NCBI RefSeq assembly: GCF_001511835.1
Contig: NZ_LN997848.1
Location: 4,120,001-4,184,000 of the forward strand
Direction: 5' to 3'
DNA from: Magnetospirillum sp. XM-1
GTDB lineage: Bacteria > Pseudomonadota > Alphaproteobacteria > Rhodospirillales > Magnetospirillaceae
Length of the DNA: 64,000 nt
Shown here: positions 63,442 through 64,000 of the stretch, in pieces
Layout of the letters: each line of letters begins with the position of its first letter
Numbering within the stretch: position 1 is the first letter of the stretch
Position numbers and translations under genes: made by a program
The notes under the pieces: model-generated
Databases searched by the model: none
The model's input: the letters and a program-made list of their open reading frames with translations, nothing else
Told to the model about the DNA's origin: nothing

Positions 63442-63464
63442 AGCGGCCAGACGGCCGCTTTCTC
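63442..63464 (+). terminator. hairpin upstream of the hybrid kinase operon
   Basis: AGCGGCC (63442-63448) and GGCCGCT (63453-63459) pair perfectly around AGAC, followed by TTCTC. It would end transcription on the plus strand, although the flanking genes are all minus-strand; it may be bidirectional or a remnant. Confidence 0.45.
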
Positions 63465-63548
63465 AGTTAGCGGACATTCGGATCGTCAGTCATAATGCCA
63501 GTATTGGGCCGCCGCTTGTTCTCTACCGCTGAAAAATGGGTGCTTCCT

Positions 63549-63845
63549 TTAGGATTTCGCGTCCTTTGATATTTCGACATCATCACACGGGCTGATTGCA
63601 TCTAAAATGGCCCGAAAGCGTTCAAGGTCTTGACGTAACGCCACCCGCTGCGGTTCCGCCAGTCGCTTTTCCCGAAGCATGTCTTCGGCATCGGCTGCAG
63701 CCCGGGTCCAAGCTGGCCTGTGACGTTCGGTGATGCAGGCATTCGGGCAGCGGATCGGCTGGCACAAGGAGATCAGTGGTGCTTGTCGTTTCGCAGCCGT
63801 TGAATCCTGAAGACACAACGCGGTCGACGGATCGAAGAAGCAGTC
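63549..63845 (-). pseudogene. C-terminal fragment of a phage-type integrase
   Basis: About 95 readable residues in one frame: DCFFDPSTALC, then LCQPIRCPNACITERHRPAW and a helical LERFRAILD. This Cys-rich tail with an FDPSTALC motif is typical of the end of certain integrases/recombinases carried by genomic islands (recalled from family familiarity). No tyrosine-recombinase core is visible in this frame before the window ends, so a broken gene is likely. It closes the accessory DNA in this window. Confidence 0.4.
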
Positions 63846-63847
63846 AG

Positions 63848-64000
63848 CTAGGACACCAACATGTAGCGTGCGGGCAAGGTGGAGAGCAACGCGCGCACCC
63901 GTCCACGATCTGCGATTATGACAGGAGACGAGCCTAATTCGGCGGCCGCGTCCAGGGCGCCGACAATCCTTGGTCCTGCCGGTCCCGAGGGAGAGTTCCC
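63848..64000 (-). CDS. partial ORF at the window edge, unknown
   Basis: A 50-residue reading ending with stop at 63848 and open to the window edge, containing ALDAAAELGSSPVIIADRGR and ending PARYMLVS. Host-like codons suggest it could be the end of a real gene. It lies immediately next to the integrase tail in another frame. No family recognised. Confidence 0.3.
   Translation of the reverse strand, partial: GNSPSGPAGPRIVGALDAAAELGSSPVIIADRGRVRALLSTLPARYMLVS

Noticed and set aside
36912..64000. Second copy of the tRNA-Arg 3' end as the right attachment site
   Set aside because: Reading the window by eye I saw no repeat of the tRNA 3' end, so the island borders remain undefined.

Overview
The window is high-GC DNA from an alphaproteobacterium, most likely a Rhodospirillales member close to Magnetospirillum/Paramagnetospirillum. 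That placement is an inference from gene content (indolepyruvate oxidoreductase, glutaryl-CoA dehydrogenase next to an etfB-like start, many sensor kinases, a bacteriophytochrome) and from the codon and GC style. No marker gene fixes the genus.

Region 1 (1-23 kb) is ordinary chromosome. It holds amino-acid catabolism (gcdH, a LysR regulator, iorAB), a CheY-like regulator, a polytopic membrane protein, a cell-wall block (PBP1A, a small secreted protein, an AmiC-type amidase), RNase E with a long structured leader, a DUF6134-like secreted protein, an OmpR/kinase pair, an MFS exporter, a PfkB sugar kinase convergent with a transaldolase, a FliN-like protein and an alpha/beta hydrolase.

Region 2 (23-35.4 kb) is a surface and sensing block. 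A 1060-residue FecR-domain repeat protein lies divergent from a TolC/ABC/HlyD type I secretion operon and is probably its substrate. It is followed by a PhnD-like periplasmic binding protein translationally coupled to a PAS/GAF histidine kinase, with a palindrome upstream.

Region 3 (35.4-51.5 kb) is accessory DNA beside tRNA-Arg(CCG). It starts with decayed integration marks: a stray tRNA T-arm, and an integrase head that runs into a copy of the tRNA anticodon arm. The centrepiece is a compact five-gene envelope module: TPR-trypsin-like protease, DUF4384-like protein, TPR lipoprotein, LPP20-like lipoprotein and Sel1-caspase. A small Cys-rich secreted protein follows, and then a convergent sigma/anti-sigma pair in which the sigma factor appears to carry two region-2-like segments. 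Next comes an AT-richer stretch with unknown genes, a possible HUH endonuclease, a serine recombinase, and two paralogous orphan genes that share a hairpin leader. It ends where the tail of a nucleoside phosphorylase meets the tail of a Crp/Fnr regulator.

Region 4 (52-64 kb) is dense signal transduction. A CxxCH-containing kinase is coupled to an HD-GYP response regulator. A five-gene minus-strand operon runs from a NIT-domain hybrid kinase through a REC-kinase, a CheY-like regulator and bacteriophytochrome BphP to heme oxygenase BphO. The tail of a broken integrase closes the window.

The best candidate for an undescribed system is the caspase/trypsin/lipoprotein module with its unusual sigma factor. 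The duplicated orphan family with hairpin leaders is second.
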